A DNA stretch of 64,000 nucleotides. It comes from Pseudomonadales bacterium. Its GTDB lineage: Bacteria > Pseudomonadota > Gammaproteobacteria > Pseudomonadales > Porticoccaceae. Both the position numbers and the translations under genes were made by a program. Below are positions 47,002-54,422 of this stretch, one piece after another. Under the pieces are notes generated by a model. It saw only the letters and a list, made by a program, of their open reading frames with translations. It did no database searches and was not told the origin of the DNA. The first letter of the stretch is position 1. The number at the start of each line of letters is the position of its first letter. Location of the stretch: NCBI GenBank assembly GCA_024234435.1, contig JACKOF010000001.1:1240001-1304000 (forward strand), given 5' to 3'.

Positions 47002-47859
47002 CTAAAACAAACTGCGGCGAGCAATCCCCAACAAAAAAAGCCCTCCGGCTAACAGCGGAAAACTTCCTGGTGCAGGAACTTCAACAGGCGGTAAAACAGA
47101 TACTGCTGTGTAGTCATAGCGCAGATCCACCCGATAATCAGCAGAATAATAAGCTCGGGTAGCCCCCTCACAACCAAACACGACAGAAAGATCACCAGGA
47201 TCACAAGTAATAGTACTAGTGTTGCCGGTATAAATAATGGGCTCAATGGTGAACGTATCCAACCCCATAAAATTGTTTAAATCGAATTGATTAAACGTAA
47301 TGCTTTTCCCCTCAAGATCAATTGCGGTGAAATAAAACAAATCATCAACATCTAAATATCGAACTAGTCCTATATCGACAGGTGCAGTGATTAAGCCACC
47401 CGGAGCAAGCGGGCCTTCCGGCTCATAATTACTGAGTTCAACCCCGTAAAAAGCAACATAGCCGACATCTATGCTGATATCACAACTTCCCTTAAGACCA
47501 AAATAGGTTCCTGCAGCGCAGCTTCCGCTAACCAGCCCTACGCCATTTGCTTCTGCATCGGTAATTGTATAAGTCAACTCAACACTGTTTAGTGTTCCAA
47601 GGGACGTGTCAAATTTTTGAGCATTCCACACGGTTCCAGGAGATGAATGCAACTTGGTTTTAGACCCTGTAACCGTTGCCCCCAGAAAATGAAGAAAAAG
47701 GTCGGCCTGAGTTTCCGGTGCAATATCTCCCTTAATGTCTTTATTAGTGACAATGTTGTCTTTAGATCCTTGAAAAGTTTGTACAATTAGTGCAGCCGAC
47801 ACTTGCATGGGGGCAAATATCAGTAGCACCGAGATTAATAATGTAATACTTGATTTCAT
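47002..47859 (-). CDS. Secreted protein with PEP-CTERM-like sorting signal
   Basis: 285 residues. An N-terminal signal peptide (SSITLLISVLLIFAPMQVSAA) and a C-terminal PAPGSFPLLAGGLFLLGIAR followed by R-S-L-F form the tripartite PEP-CTERM pattern: a P-x-P box (here PAP for PEP), a membrane helix and a basic end. Such proteins are cleaved and sorted by an exosortase (XrtA/EpsH). The middle (~25-250) is beta-rich, Asp/Asn- and Thr-rich with four cysteines that may form disulfides, and has no known domain. No exosortase or exopolysaccharide gene is in the window. The AraC-type regulator lies upstream on the same strand. Confidence 0.8.
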   Translation of the reverse strand: MKSSITLLISVLLIFAPMQVSAALIVQTFQGSKDNIVTNKDIKGDIAPETQADLFLHFLGATVTGSKTKLHSSPGTVWNAQKFDTSLGTLNSVELTYTITDAEANGVGLVSGSCAAGTYFGLKGSCDISIDVGYVAFYGVELSNYEPEGPLAPGGLITAPVDIGLVRYLDVDDLFYFTAIDLEGKSITFNQFDLNNFMGLDTFTIEPIIYTGNTSTITCDPGDLSVVFGCEGATRAYYSADYRVDLRYDYTAVSVLPPVEVPAPGSFPLLAGGLFLLGIARRSLF

Positions 47860-48167
47860 AACACACCTATCTTGTCCTTAATTCTCCAATAGCCTTTACC
47901 CTTAGCATCAGAGGTATAAATATCATTCAATAATGATGAACCGCCCTGAATTACCAGGGCACAAACATAATGGCGTAAATGAAAAAGTGGTGCTGCCACT
48001 GATCGCTACAAACTTGCGTGCCTAGCGCTACCAGAACAGAGCGGCCAGATGGGCACGAACGAAATTTTCGTTATTTCAAGGTATGAATTTCAAGGCCTGA
48101 CTTATGAAAAGAATGAATAAAAAGAGAGAAAGAGAGTTATCAGCGAACTAGACTAGCGTACGTCACA
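47860..48167. other. Intergenic region with two palindromes
   Basis: 308 bases between the AraC-type gene and the PEP-CTERM gene. AACGAAA-T-TTTCGTT (48058-48072) is a perfect 7-bp-arm palindrome and GCCCTG/CAGGGC (47943-47948, 47955-47960) forms a short hairpin without a U-run. They could be operators or leader structure for the secreted protein gene; nothing else is visible. Confidence 0.4.
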
Positions 48168-49118
48168 TTATGATTCTCTGCGAACTTCGGTTGGTGTTAA
48201 ATCAAAACGTTGTTTAAACGCTTTGTTAAACCACGACAAATTATTAAACCCCGCGTCATAGGCCAACTGACTAATACTGTAATGCTTGTACAACGGGTTC
48301 TTTAATTGTCGGCAGACCAAATCAAGACGACTATTGCCGACAAAGTCAGCAAATGTTGTACCTTCAGCATTAAATAAAGCTCGAACGTACTGAGGAGAAA
48401 TACCTACCCGGGCTGACACCGCTCCAATTGCTAAATCACTATCGCAAAGATGAGACATAATATCCTGTCTGATCGCCTGCAATCGTGCGGCTTTAAGGCC
48501 CTGATTTTGGGTAGCGCCGACAGATTCTTCCGCACCACAGAGCAACAGCACCGCCAAATCAACCATATGGTTTTTTGCTAGTGCTGACATTTCAGGCGAG
48601 AGTATTCCCGTGTCATGAGTAAACAGCCTGGCGTAATCAAGAAAATGTTTTGCCACCGGCGACTCATTAACATTATTTGCTTTGCGTAAAAACCGGTTTT
48701 CACTGCCAACTCGCGGAGCAATTAAACCTCGCGGTATGCTGATATCATAAAAGGTAATGTTATCCAGGAGAAAAACCCCCGGGCTGTCTGCAGGCTCAAC
48801 ATATAAAGTACCCGCACCACATATCGACTCGTCAGCGCCCTTTTGTTGAATCATTGCTTTGCCATCAGTAATCAAATGCAGAATCCAGTTATCATTACCG
48901 TCCGAAGCTTGAGACTCAGATCTTCGCGCATAAACCGGGCTTGAGCTCGACCGCATAACCGTCACGTCTTCCAACATTCTTCCATTAAAAGAAAACGTTA
49001 AAGGATTATCACCTACTGTGTTGACAGTGCGTTGCGCGATATTGGAATAGGTTTCCTGCAACAGCTCAGTACGAGCGTTTAAAGCAGTACCATTCGAGGA
49101 TAGTGTGAAATGTGACAT
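48168..49118 (-). CDS. AraC-family transcriptional regulator
   Basis: 316 residues. The N-terminal ~200 residues resemble an AraC-binding-like sensor (NWILHLITDGKAMIQQKG), with a stretch ~100-170 forming strands. The C-terminal ~100 residues hold two helix-turn-helices: AIGAVSARVGISPQYVRALF and SISQLAYDAGFNNLSWFNKA with the family-specific FKQRFDLTPTEVR. AAGGAG precedes the ATG. The nearest likely target is the secreted PEP-CTERM-like gene, 308 bases downstream on the same strand. Effector unknown. Confidence 0.92.
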   Translation of the reverse strand: MSHFTLSSNGTALNARTELLQETYSNIAQRTVNTVGDNPLTFSFNGRMLEDVTVMRSSSSPVYARRSESQASDGNDNWILHLITDGKAMIQQKGADESICGAGTLYVEPADSPGVFLLDNITFYDISIPRGLIAPRVGSENRFLRKANNVNESPVAKHFLDYARLFTHDTGILSPEMSALAKNHMVDLAVLLLCGAEESVGATQNQGLKAARLQAIRQDIMSHLCDSDLAIGAVSARVGISPQYVRALFNAEGTTFADFVGNSRLDLVCRQLKNPLYKHYSISQLAYDAGFNNLSWFNKAFKQRFDLTPTEVRRES

Positions 49119-49282
49119 TGCTTCTCCTTGTCAATGTTACAAACCAAGCAGGTAAGAATAAGCCCAAAATTATATGAAGGCGCTGAAAATTATATCGCAT
49201 CAAGCTACTTAAAAAAGTAACCGCACATATTTATTTCTCTTTAACGGTATGGATCAATTTTGAATCTTTCCATCACCAAAAA

Positions 49283-49368
49283 CCTCACCAAGCGCAGCTA
49301 TGCTCAAAAGCCGCGGAGCTTTGGCTGTCCCAGCGACCAACGAGAGCGATTGCTGCGGTTTGTTATGT
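49283..49368 (-). repeat. Degenerate attC-like recombination site (site 2)
   Basis: On the minus strand it begins with ACATAAC (R''-like, 49368-49362), which contains the stop codon of the cassette gene. AAACCGCAGC follows, then an inner imperfect hairpin (CAAAGC/GCTTTTG) and the returning arm GCTGCGCTTG. The closing R' box should be GTTATGT but reads GGTGAGG, so the site is probably no longer active. Stop-codon overlap with the R'' box is typical of integron cassettes. Confidence 0.5.
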
Positions 49369-49674
49369 GATTTTGGACGCTGCATTTTTTGCCTTTAATT
49401 CGTTGATTTTTATTTGTAGCAACCAGCGACAATAACGCGCAAACATACCTACAAAAAAAGACACTGTAGGAATACCAAAAATAGCTAATCCCAGCCCTCC
49501 ACCGGGGCCACTTTTGAAGTTTGGCTGAGATACATCATAAAAATATTGCACCCATAGTATAAGTAATGGAATGCCGATGAATGCCGAGCTAATCCAATAC
49601 CATTTCCAAGTGGGAATAAATAAAGGCATACAAAACAACAAAATAGAGATTAAAAAAACTGTATCAATAATCAT
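49363..49674 (-). CDS. Cassette-borne hypothetical membrane protein
   Basis: 103 residues with two or three membrane helices (TVFLISILLFCMPLFI, WISSAFIGIPLLILWVQYFY, LAIFGIPTVSFFVGMFA). No family recognised. It is enclosed by attC-like sites: its ATG lies about 25 bases beyond the GTTAGGT core of site 1, with AAGAGA ahead, and its TAA lies in the ACATAAC box of site 2. This single-gene, same-strand arrangement is that of an integron gene cassette. Function unknown. Confidence 0.7.
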   Translation of the reverse strand: MIIDTVFLISILLFCMPLFIPTWKWYWISSAFIGIPLLILWVQYFYDVSQPNFKSGPGGGLGLAIFGIPTVSFFVGMFARYCRWLLQIKINELKAKNAASKIT

Positions 49675-49695
49675 ATATTCTCTTTTTTGGCTTAC

Positions 49696-49770
49696 ACCTA
49701 ACGCCTAAAGCAGCGGAAAACAAAAGCGGAGTGAAACGGAGCTTTTGGTTTTCCGGCTGCCTTTACTTGT
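49696..49770 (-). repeat. attC site 1, R'-side part (interrupted by IS110-family element)
   Basis: On the minus strand this arm ends in the exact core GTTAGGT (49702-49696; consensus GTTRRRY). The outer arms ACCTAACGCCTAAAGCAGCG and its partner strand (TAAAGGCAGCCGG) pair with extra unpaired bases on one side, as in genuine attC sites, and enclose GGAAAAC/GTTTTCC and AAAAGC/GCTTTT stems with a 13-base top loop. The R'' end has been moved away by the insertion (see 50964-50975). Confidence 0.75.
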
Positions 49771-49994
49771 ATGGTTGTTTTTGTCTTGTTTTGAGCATGT
49801 AAATCCTTTTATCAAACGGGTAAATTGAGACCCACCTTCGGCGGCCACCGAAGGCCTTGTTTGTCACAGTTCGTTGCTGCGCTGGTTCGTAAAGACCGTT
49901 AACAAGTGTGAACGTGACAAGCACTCACTTAGGCATAACTCGAATAGTCATGTGGGCCTCGAGCCCGAATAGCAAGGCGGAGATAGCTTATATT
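49771..49994 (+). ncRNA. Candidate bridge-type RNA region of the IS110 element
   Basis: The long non-coding left end has hairpins CCTTCGG/CCGAAGG (around 49836-49855), CGTT/AACG (49897-49914) and GGGC/GCCC (49953-49966). The CGTT/AACG loop shows TAACAAGT (49900-49907), identical to the minus strand of the insertion target. IS110-group elements are known to encode a bridge RNA in this position; that this one does is inference. Confidence 0.35.
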
Positions 49995-50940
49995 ATGAAC
50001 ACGTCAGAGATCAATGTCGGTATCGACACCAGTAGTCAACAACTCGATATTTATGTGAGACCCAACGGCCAATTTTTCAGCGTCAGCAATGATAAGGCGG
50101 GCATTAAAAACGCCGTCAAGGAACTGCAATCACTCAAACCCACCCGGGTATTGATTGAATCCACTGGACGGCTGGAACTGGAGTTTGTGATCGCCGCTCA
50201 TCAGGCAGGATTGCCCGTTGTTGTCTGCAATCCCAGTCAGGTCAGGCAATTTGCTAAAGCCGCCGGGCGTGTAGCCAAAACCGATAAACTCGATGCCATG
50301 GATATCGCCCACTTTGGCGAAGCGATGCAACCCAGGTTGTCTTCCATAAAACCTGAAAAGCTCAGAGCGATCAGTGACTTACTGACCGTACGTTCCCAAT
50401 GCCTGGAAATGAGTACCATGCAGAAGAATCGCTTAAAGCGTATGCCCGCATCCGTACATAAACCCATGCTGAATATTCTCAAAGCCCTCAAAAAAGAGCT
50501 GCGGGGATTGATAAACAGCTCGACAGGTTAATCGACAGTGTGGCCGAATGGCGGCAGAAACGGGACCTGTTACTCAGTGCCAAAGGGGTCGGTAATGTGC
50601 TGGCTTATACCTTAATGAGTGAACTCCCTGAACTGGGCACACTCAACCGCAAAGAGATCGCCGCACTGCACTGGTTGGAGTCGCCCCCATGAACCGGGAC
50701 AGCGGTAGCTATGAAGGCAAGCGATACATTCGAGGCGGCAGGCACAAAGTGAGAACGGTGCTGTTTGTCTCCATGATGTCAGCCATCCAGTGCCACCCTA
50801 AGCTCAAACCCATGTATGAGCGAATGGTGGCCGCAGGCAAGCCGAAGAAGGTAGCACTCGTCGCATGTATGAGAAAGCAACTCACCATCCTCAACACAAT
50901 GGTCAAAAATGGCACTTATTGGGATGAAAAAATGGCCTAA
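49995..50940 (+). pseudogene. IS110-family transposase, double frameshift
   Basis: The N-terminal DEDD domain is intact: VGIDTSSQQLD, VLIESTG and KTDKLDAMDIAHFGEA hold the acidic residues. At about 50505 one base appears lost and the frame shifts to read IDKQLDRLIDSVAEWRQK and AKGVGNVLAYTLMSELPELG (Transposase_20 domain). At 50664-50673 the 5-base sequence CACTG is doubled, shifting again to PMNRDSGSYEGKRYIRGG and AAGKPKKVALVACMRKQL. The protein would be about 315 residues if both were repaired. The start is ATG at 49995. Confidence 0.88.
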
Positions 50941-50963
50941 ATACTTGACGGGAGACCATAGTC

Positions 50964-50975
50964 ACTTGTTATATT
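50964..50975 (-). repeat. attC site 1, R''-side remnant
   Basis: On the minus strand it reads AATATAACAAGT, starting one base after the TAA stop of the DUF1801 gene. ATATAAC is the R''-like box. The remaining AAGT meets AAAGGCAGCC at 49765 once the IS is removed, giving a whole attC that follows the DUF1801 cassette. Confidence 0.65.
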
Positions 50976-51344
50976 TTATTTCCATTTGATACCTTTGTTT
51001 TCTTTTTCAAAAATTCTTTGCTTAGCAATTTTCATGACTACCTTTTCCGGTATTGGATCATTCAAAGAGAACTGGATTGTATTGTCAGACGAAATCAGGG
51101 ACCCAAATTCATTACGAAAATAGGAAATTACTGAAGGGGTTGGGTGAAGACTTATATGTTTTTTTGCAGCAGCGTAAACATACAAAATTCCATTATGTAC
51201 CAACGCTGGCTTACCCCATTTTAGTTCTTCGCTGGCTTCAGGATAAGCAGCCTTCAAGTATTCACGCAATTCAAATAACCGTTTTTGAGCATCTTTAGGT
51301 TTAGTAGCAATATACTCTTGAACAGTTTTTGGCTTCTCTGTCAT
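50976..51344 (-). CDS. DUF1801 domain protein (YdhG-like), cassette gene
   Basis: 122 residues with the DUF1801 core: VQEYIATKPKDAQKRLFELR, then AYPEASEELKWGKPALVHNG and YVYAAAKKHISLHPTP. The fold is shared with iron-chaperone-like YdhG/frataxin-type proteins, but the family's function is not settled. GAGGAG six bases before the ATG at 51344 fixes the start over an upstream frame. The TAA is directly followed by the attC R'' box. DUF1801 genes are common integron passengers. Confidence 0.82.
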   Translation of the reverse strand: MTEKPKTVQEYIATKPKDAQKRLFELREYLKAAYPEASEELKWGKPALVHNGILYVYAAAKKHISLHPTPSVISYFRNEFGSLISSDNTIQFSLNDPIPEKVVMKIAKQRIFEKENKGIKWK

Positions 51345-51403
51345 TTCGCTCCTCGTAAATCTAATAGCCTGATAAACGATACAAGATGTCACGTTATAAT
51401 ATT

Positions 51404-51679
51404 TTAAGTGTTGACTTCATATTCGTTCACATCAAATGCTTCCACGATTGAAAAAATATCACTTTCTGGTCCAGCGTTTCGGAATTTATCCAGTGAAGAA
51501 CGAGATTTCCATCTTTCGAAGATATTTACTCTGTTTATATCAATTGGGTCCGGCGACACCGAAAAATCTTCACAGGCTGAATTTTCTCTTGCCAGCTTCA
51601 TTGCCGCTAGCGATTTATTAACGAATTCATCTCGAAAACCAGACTTTATTTTCAGTTTTCCTGCAACGATTATTGCCAT
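51404..51679 (-). CDS. Antibiotic biosynthesis monooxygenase (ABM) family protein, cassette gene
   Basis: 91 residues, one ABM domain: MAIIVAGKLKIKSGFRDEF, then ENSACEDFSVSPDPIDINRV and IFERWKSRSSLDKF. These small dimeric proteins often protect against or modify quinone-like compounds; substrate unknown. Start ATG at 51679. It lies 59 bases before DUF1801 on the same strand with no attC between, so the two may share one cassette or transcript. Unrelated in detail to the ABM gene at 8.1 kb. Confidence 0.82.
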   Translation of the reverse strand: MAIIVAGKLKIKSGFRDEFVNKSLAAMKLARENSACEDFSVSPDPIDINRVNIFERWKSRSSLDKFRNAGPESDIFSIVEAFDVNEYEVNT

Positions 51680-52152
51680 GTAGATACTCTCAGAAAAATA
51701 TAACATTTGTATATCGCGCATAACCTAAAGGTCATAAATGCGCAGACACTTTGCAAAAGTCTACATTCGGCGATTTATTTTAACTACTTGATAAATAATA
51801 ATATTTTCTGACATTTCCGAATCCTTCCAGAACAAAGCGAGGGGGTCTCGTTATCTAAAATAAGGGGATCTACTTATGTCATCTTTCAAAACCAATAACA
51901 CCTTGTTTTCCCTGGTTATTTATTTTTCTCGGGAATGATAACGCGCATTGGCTCAGCATAAAGCGAGCATATAATTTGACAAGCATGTAATAAACTGTGC
52001 AAAAAATCAGTATATTTAAAAGAACTGTAATACGGTTAATTACCTTTATATTTAGGAGTTTTGGGTAGTAAAAAATGAACAAACGTGGCGAAAGCGCTAT
52101 TTTTTTATTAGAGGCTTACCTCTGGCTGCATATTAATACTCATTACTTGCTT
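51680..52152. other. A+T-rich intergenic region with possible orphan R' box
   Basis: About 470 bases. GTTATGC on the minus strand (51724-51718) sits 40 bases before the ABM start, as an attC R' core would, inside the palindrome GCGCAT/ATGCGC (51716-51721, 51738-51743). No matching R'' arm is seen. A 67-codon minus-strand frame (51879-52082, TTG start) has no support and is not called. Confidence 0.4.
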
Positions 52153-53463
52153 TCATCTAAGCTCTAAAAGAGCATGTCGAAACCCGCTTTTAACTTCCTC
52201 TATTCGCATTTGACTTAGCGCGGCTTGGTCGGCAAATTCAGGCCAGAGAGCCGTAACTTCTGTAATTTGATCAATCAATTCTCGGTAGTTTTTTAGCCCG
52301 ATGTTATCTGCCACGGTTTGAATATCCTGATAGCTAAATTCATCTCGTTTACCGTTGATACTCATCTGATGTTGATTGGTCCACTGTCCAGCCGGATTAT
52401 GTGCGTAAATAAGGTCGTAAGCTGGGGATAACCGCCATTGACCTGAACTATCCATTAAAAAGCTAATATTTTTTGTGTGATCATCCTGATTGCGGAATAC
52501 AACATTGAATAGCATTCGGCGAAACAGTTGCTCTGCTTCCGGCTTGCTAAGGCCGAGTGCACGCATAACCTGAAATGCTTGTTCGTAGCTATAGGCCCCA
52601 GCCATGTTGTAGTCGTAATGCGCCAGCCCACAAAGCGTTTGAGCATGAATTTTATTGTTACCGTTACGATCAAACCGACGAGTTAAAAAGTGTGCTCGGC
52701 CGCCCTCTTCGAGCAAACGGCTTTCCATCATGTCTATGCCAAAGGCTTTTGCCATCAGGTAATAGGCGTATTCAACGCGGCCGTACTGTTGCGGCTCACC
52801 CAATTCCATGTCTGTTACACCATCAAATTTGATCAGCCAGTGTTCAAACCCTGGGGGCACGCTCACCTGCCCGGAACGAACTTCTCCTTTGGCATTCAAT
52901 GCAATAATTGCTTTTGGCCTGGCACCCCCGGCAGAAGTACCAACACGGATAATATCCATAATGGCCTCACTGGTATCCGTACCGGAAATATTTGTGGCCA
53001 AACCGGAACGGTTTCTGGTGATGGTTTGCGCCAGAGATACCAACTCATCAACGTCCAAAGTAGTTGAAACGTTTAAGCCTTTATCTTGAGTAGCGGGCTT
53101 GAACTCCAGCGCCCCCATACCACGTTTGCCGATATAACATAGCCGTTCTACCGGGCTAAATGACGCCCTGTCACGCCCTTGCCTGGCAAGCCACGCATCA
53201 ATTACAGCATTACCAAACTTGTCCGGCAGCGCATCGGCCAACATACCAGGCAAACCGAAAAAGGATGCCTTATTAAGAGCGGGAAAACTGAATACCTCGC
53301 CCCTCTGCCGCGCGGGCATCACAAGGGGCGAAAGCTGTATGCCAGAACGAATAAATTCAGCGGTATATTCAAAATATCCCAACTGCTGAACCGGCTCCCA
53401 GGCTACCGCTCCAATCTCCATACCCTGATATAGCACCTGAGCTGTTTTCATAGCGTCAGCCAT
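52153..53463 (-). CDS. hipA: HipA-family toxin kinase
   Basis: 436 residues. The N-terminal small domain (~1-100) precedes the kinase body. GTSAGGARPKAII (~175) holds the serine/glycine-rich loop equivalent to the autophosphorylated Ser150 of E. coli HipA; FRNQDDHTKNISFL (~305) is the catalytic loop with aspartate and asparagine; and SPAYDLIYA (~325) is the metal-binding Asp. HipA of E. coli phosphorylates glutamyl-tRNA synthetase and causes persistence. The ATG at 53463 overlaps the antitoxin stop (TAATG). Target here is not known. Confidence 0.92.
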   Translation of the reverse strand: MADAMKTAQVLYQGMEIGAVAWEPVQQLGYFEYTAEFIRSGIQLSPLVMPARQRGEVFSFPALNKASFFGLPGMLADALPDKFGNAVIDAWLARQGRDRASFSPVERLCYIGKRGMGALEFKPATQDKGLNVSTTLDVDELVSLAQTITRNRSGLATNISGTDTSEAIMDIIRVGTSAGGARPKAIIALNAKGEVRSGQVSVPPGFEHWLIKFDGVTDMELGEPQQYGRVEYAYYLMAKAFGIDMMESRLLEEGGRAHFLTRRFDRNGNNKIHAQTLCGLAHYDYNMAGAYSYEQAFQVMRALGLSKPEAEQLFRRMLFNVVFRNQDDHTKNISFLMDSSGQWRLSPAYDLIYAHNPAGQWTNQHQMSINGKRDEFSYQDIQTVADNIGLKNYRELIDQITEVTALWPEFADQAALSQMRIEEVKSGFRHALLELR

Positions 53464-53825
53464 TACCAATCAGTTTCGTGATTTTTATGATCATCATGAG
53501 TGCCGCCTATCGCCGCCTGCTTACTTGAAGCTCGCTTTCTTTTGCTACCCTGGCGCCTGGCCAGTTGTAGAGGGCTAATGTCTGAAGGCGGCGCCAGATT
53601 ATTCAGAAACTCCAGTGCATCAAGCGATCTTAATACCGGAATTAGCGTTTCCAGCTTACCCCGCCCTTGCTCAAGAGCAACCACCGTGGAGCGGTTAACA
53701 CCGGCCCGTTTTGCCAGCGCTGCCTGCGTAATACCGCCTCCTGGCTTGCTCAAGCGGATTTTTTTGATCCACTCCCCCAGTTCCTGAGCAATAGCTTTAT
53801 CTGTCATTTCCTTGCTGATCAACAT
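53463..53825 (-). CDS. hipB: HipB-like XRE antitoxin
   Basis: About 120 residues. A Cro/C1 helix-turn-helix (ITQAALAKRAGVNRSTVVAL, ~38-57) is followed by LRSLDALEFLNNL and a basic tail (ARRQGSKRKRASSKQ), longer than E. coli HipB (88). The start used is the second of two tandem ATGs after GGAG; ATGs at 53807 and 53828 are alternatives. The gene precedes and overlaps hipA by one base, the usual antitoxin-first order. A palindromic operator lies just upstream. Confidence 0.88.
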   Translation of the reverse strand: MLISKEMTDKAIAQELGEWIKKIRLSKPGGGITQAALAKRAGVNRSTVVALEQGRGKLETLIPVLRSLDALEFLNNLAPPSDISPLQLARRQGSKRKRASSKQAAIGGTHDDHKNHETDW

Positions 53826-53841
53826 CATTTCTCCGCATAGA

Positions 53842-53859
53842 TATTCCAATAGTGGCATA
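53842..53859. promoter_or_regulatory. Palindromic operator of hipBA
   Basis: TATTCCAATAGTGGCATA fits a dyad TAT-n-CCA-n-TA-n-TGG-n-ATA with every defined base symmetric. It is 17 bases upstream of the hipB start. Further TGGAAT half-sites lie at about 53929 and 53965. A HipB autorepression site is the natural reading. Confidence 0.6.
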
Positions 53860-54092
53860 AAGAACTGGAAACAGCAAAATTTCTTATTTCATAATGTTGA
53901 AAAATATAGTCATTAAATGAATTTTTATGGAATAGTGATTATTTTTACCATCACTAATGATTGTGGAATTTGTCAGCTCAACACGGACGGGTTAGCAGAT
54001 AAGATAGAGCGTTATTCGGGGGTTGGGTGCTGATTAATCAGGTAACCAGCCCGAATTTCTCTCAGCCCCCTTCATTCGGCCCGTCATACAGA

Positions 54093-54422
54093 CTATCTTT
54101 TCTTTAATCGTTCGTTACCCGGTTTACCGCCTGTCGACTGGAAAAACCAGTTTTCAACAGCTCTTTTCTTTGCTATTTCGTGCTGTGCTTGAGCGGTTTT
54201 CTGGGCTTTGGAGCATAAATCAAGGCTGATCCCCTCTGCTCGCGGTGCGCCTCCTTCCACCAGCAACCCGGCAGTAGATAGCTGCTGAATCAATTGTCGG
54301 GAATGGTCCTGGCAATCCAGATCAATCTCATTGGCTGTGTTAGCCGTTTCGCCATAAACACTGACGGTCACACAGGCTATAACCAACCCAAAAGCGGCGT
54401 TTTTTAAGTACTTTGATTTCAT
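54093..54422 (-). CDS. Hypothetical exported protein
   Basis: 109 residues with a signal peptide (NAAFGLVIACVTVSVYG, cleavage near 25). Mature part is small and charged with two cysteines (LDCQDHSRQL and DLCSKAQ) about 39 apart, possibly one disulfide in the periplasm. Its ATG overlaps the trpS stop (ATGA), so it is translated with trpS. No family recognised. Confidence 0.72.
   Translation of the reverse strand: MKSKYLKNAAFGLVIACVTVSVYGETANTANEIDLDCQDHSRQLIQQLSTAGLLVEGGAPRAEGISLDLCSKAQKTAQAQHEIAKKRAVENWFFQSTGGKPGNERLKKR

Larger units (their letters stand above)
49771..50969 (+). mobile_element. IS110-family insertion sequence within attC site 1
   Basis: About 1.2 kb between two copies of ACTTGT (49765-49770 and 50964-50969). 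The transposase gene is plus strand, with 224 non-coding bases upstream and only ~30 downstream. The ends show a short inverted match (TATGGT at 49770-49775, complement of ACCATA at 50955-50960). Joining the outer flanks restores a continuous attC. Transposase is frameshifted, so the copy is probably immobile. Exact ends are uncertain by the 6-base shared sequence. Confidence 0.72.

Noticed and set aside
46902..47162. 86-codon plus-strand open frame
   Set aside because: Its second half is antisense to the PEP-CTERM gene and the translation is unlike any protein type.
49847..49866. CCTTCGG/CCGAAGG hairpin as a transcription terminator
   Set aside because: No U-run follows; it fits better as part of the non-coding end of the insertion sequence.
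51879..52082. 67-codon minus-strand open frame
   Set aside because: TTG start, A+T-rich hydrophobic translation by chance, no ribosome site.
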